Shown in pieces: positions 5,020 through 5,224 of a stretch of DNA of 5,224 bases. Position 1 is the first letter of the stretch. Each line of letters begins with the position of its first letter. Where the stretch lies: NCBI GenBank assembly GCA_039917655.1, contig JBDSJC010000034.1, positions 1 through 5,224 on the forward strand, given 5' to 3'. A program made the translations under genes and the position numbers. This DNA comes from PNKC01 sp039917655. Lineage in GTDB: Bacteria; Chloroflexota; Dehalococcoidia; Tepidiformales; Tepidiformaceae. A model generated the notes under the pieces. It searched no databases. It worked only from the letters and a program-made list of their open reading frames with translations, and had not been told where the DNA came from.

Positions 5020-5157
5020 CCGGCTAACGGCTATCCACGGTTCGTCGGCCACAGTTCCGGCTCAAGAGAGTCTACTCCTGCGGGGACGCGCTGCCCGCCT
5101 CACGAGCAGCCGCAGCGATGTGGGCGGGCGGATCTTGGACGATTTGTCCCGGTTGAC
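5020..5157. other. Intergenic stretch between nrtS-like gene and right-edge gene
   Basis: I see no gene with a convincing start here. It contains the direct repeat GCTAAC (5015-5020 and 5023-5028) right at the nrtS stop. It also has an imperfect nested stem: CTGCG 5078-5082 with CGCAG 5111-5115, and GCTGC 5090-5094 with GCAGC 5106-5110. No T-run follows. It separates two convergent genes and may hold their terminators, but none is clear. Confidence 0.4.
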
Positions 5158-5224
5158 TCAGAGGATCCACACCTGGTAGCCGTCTTTGACGAGGGTCGCG
5201 ACGCTCGGATGGTTCATATACTGG
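5158..5224 (-). CDS. C-terminal end of an unidentified gene, 5' part outside the window
   Basis: The last 21 residues of a minus-strand frame are visible, ending in VKDGYQVWIL followed by TGA (complement 5158-5160). Third codon positions are almost all G or C, as expected for a real gene in this genome. It includes an internal ATG, so the frame could in principle begin inside it, but a 19-residue protein is unlikely. The fragment is too short for a family call. It converges on the nrtS-like gene. Confidence 0.4.
   Translation of the reverse strand, partial: QYMNHPSVATLVKDGYQVWIL

Noticed and set aside
5078..5115. Nested stem-loop as terminator
   Set aside because: Two 5-bp stems with a 7-nt bulge and no T-run; too weak in GC-rich DNA.
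5072..5224. Alternative minus-strand frame open from the right edge to TAG at 5072
   Set aside because: Codon third positions are mixed near the edge, while the other frame (stop at 5158) is almost all G/C-ending there; a frameshift joining the two cannot be excluded.
1..5224. CRISPR array, tRNA/rRNA, insertion sequence or transposase
   Set aside because: No regularly spaced repeats, no cloverleaf-like sequence noticed, no transposase motifs or flanking target duplications; the repeated 20-mers are better explained as operators.

Overview
The window is GC-rich bacterial DNA. Genes are tightly packed, with ATGA/GTGA start-stop overlaps and clear Shine-Dalgarno (SD) sequences. The gene content is thiol redox and cytochrome c maturation, a Crp/Fnr-family regulator, and a NrtS-like nitrate/nitrite carrier. 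A YtxJ/BrxC (DUF2847) domain points to a lineage with bacillithiol-type chemistry or one that borrowed this family. I cannot name the phylum with confidence. A Gemmatimonadota-, Acidobacteriota- or Chloroflexota-like bacterium is a guess.

Layout. A minus-strand operon runs leftward from about 2794 to the left edge. It holds a thioredoxin-YtxJ fusion (1932-2771), a CcdA/DsbD-type membrane thiol transporter (904-1935, ATGA overlap), a membrane-anchored TlpA/ResA-type thioredoxin (315-890), and then an unrecognised membrane protein cut by the edge (1-229). A 212-nt divergent intergenic region (2772-2983) separates this operon from a plus-strand four-helix membrane protein (2984-3502). A 17-bp hairpin (3509-3549) lies between that gene and the convergent minus-strand pair: a small CxxC thioredoxin-fold protein (4300-4584) followed, with a GTGA overlap, by a Crp/Fnr regulator (3569-4303). 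To the right is a plus-strand NrtS-like gene (core about 4804-5019) with a doubtful start. At the right edge is the C-terminal end of an unidentified minus-strand gene.

Regulatory logic. Three near-identical 20-bp operators sit in front of the three transcription units. Read in the direction of transcription they follow GGTGAYSGMCRTCACTGAAT, with a GTGA-N6-TCAC core as expected for a Crp/Fnr protein. The TGAAT tail always lies on the downstream side. The CTGAAT overlapping the operator falls where a -35 element would be, 17 nt from a candidate -10, so the operator would centre at -41.5 (class II activation). The simplest reading is a local regulon: the Crp/Fnr protein activates its own operon, the redox/cytochrome c operon and the four-helix membrane protein, and perhaps nrtS. 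The inducing signal is not visible in the sequence. Low oxygen, NO/nitrite or thiol oxidation are all compatible with the gene content.

The most novel items are the thioredoxin-bacilliredoxin fusion, the compact operator set with its fixed promoter geometry, and the coupling of a small CxxC protein to the regulator.
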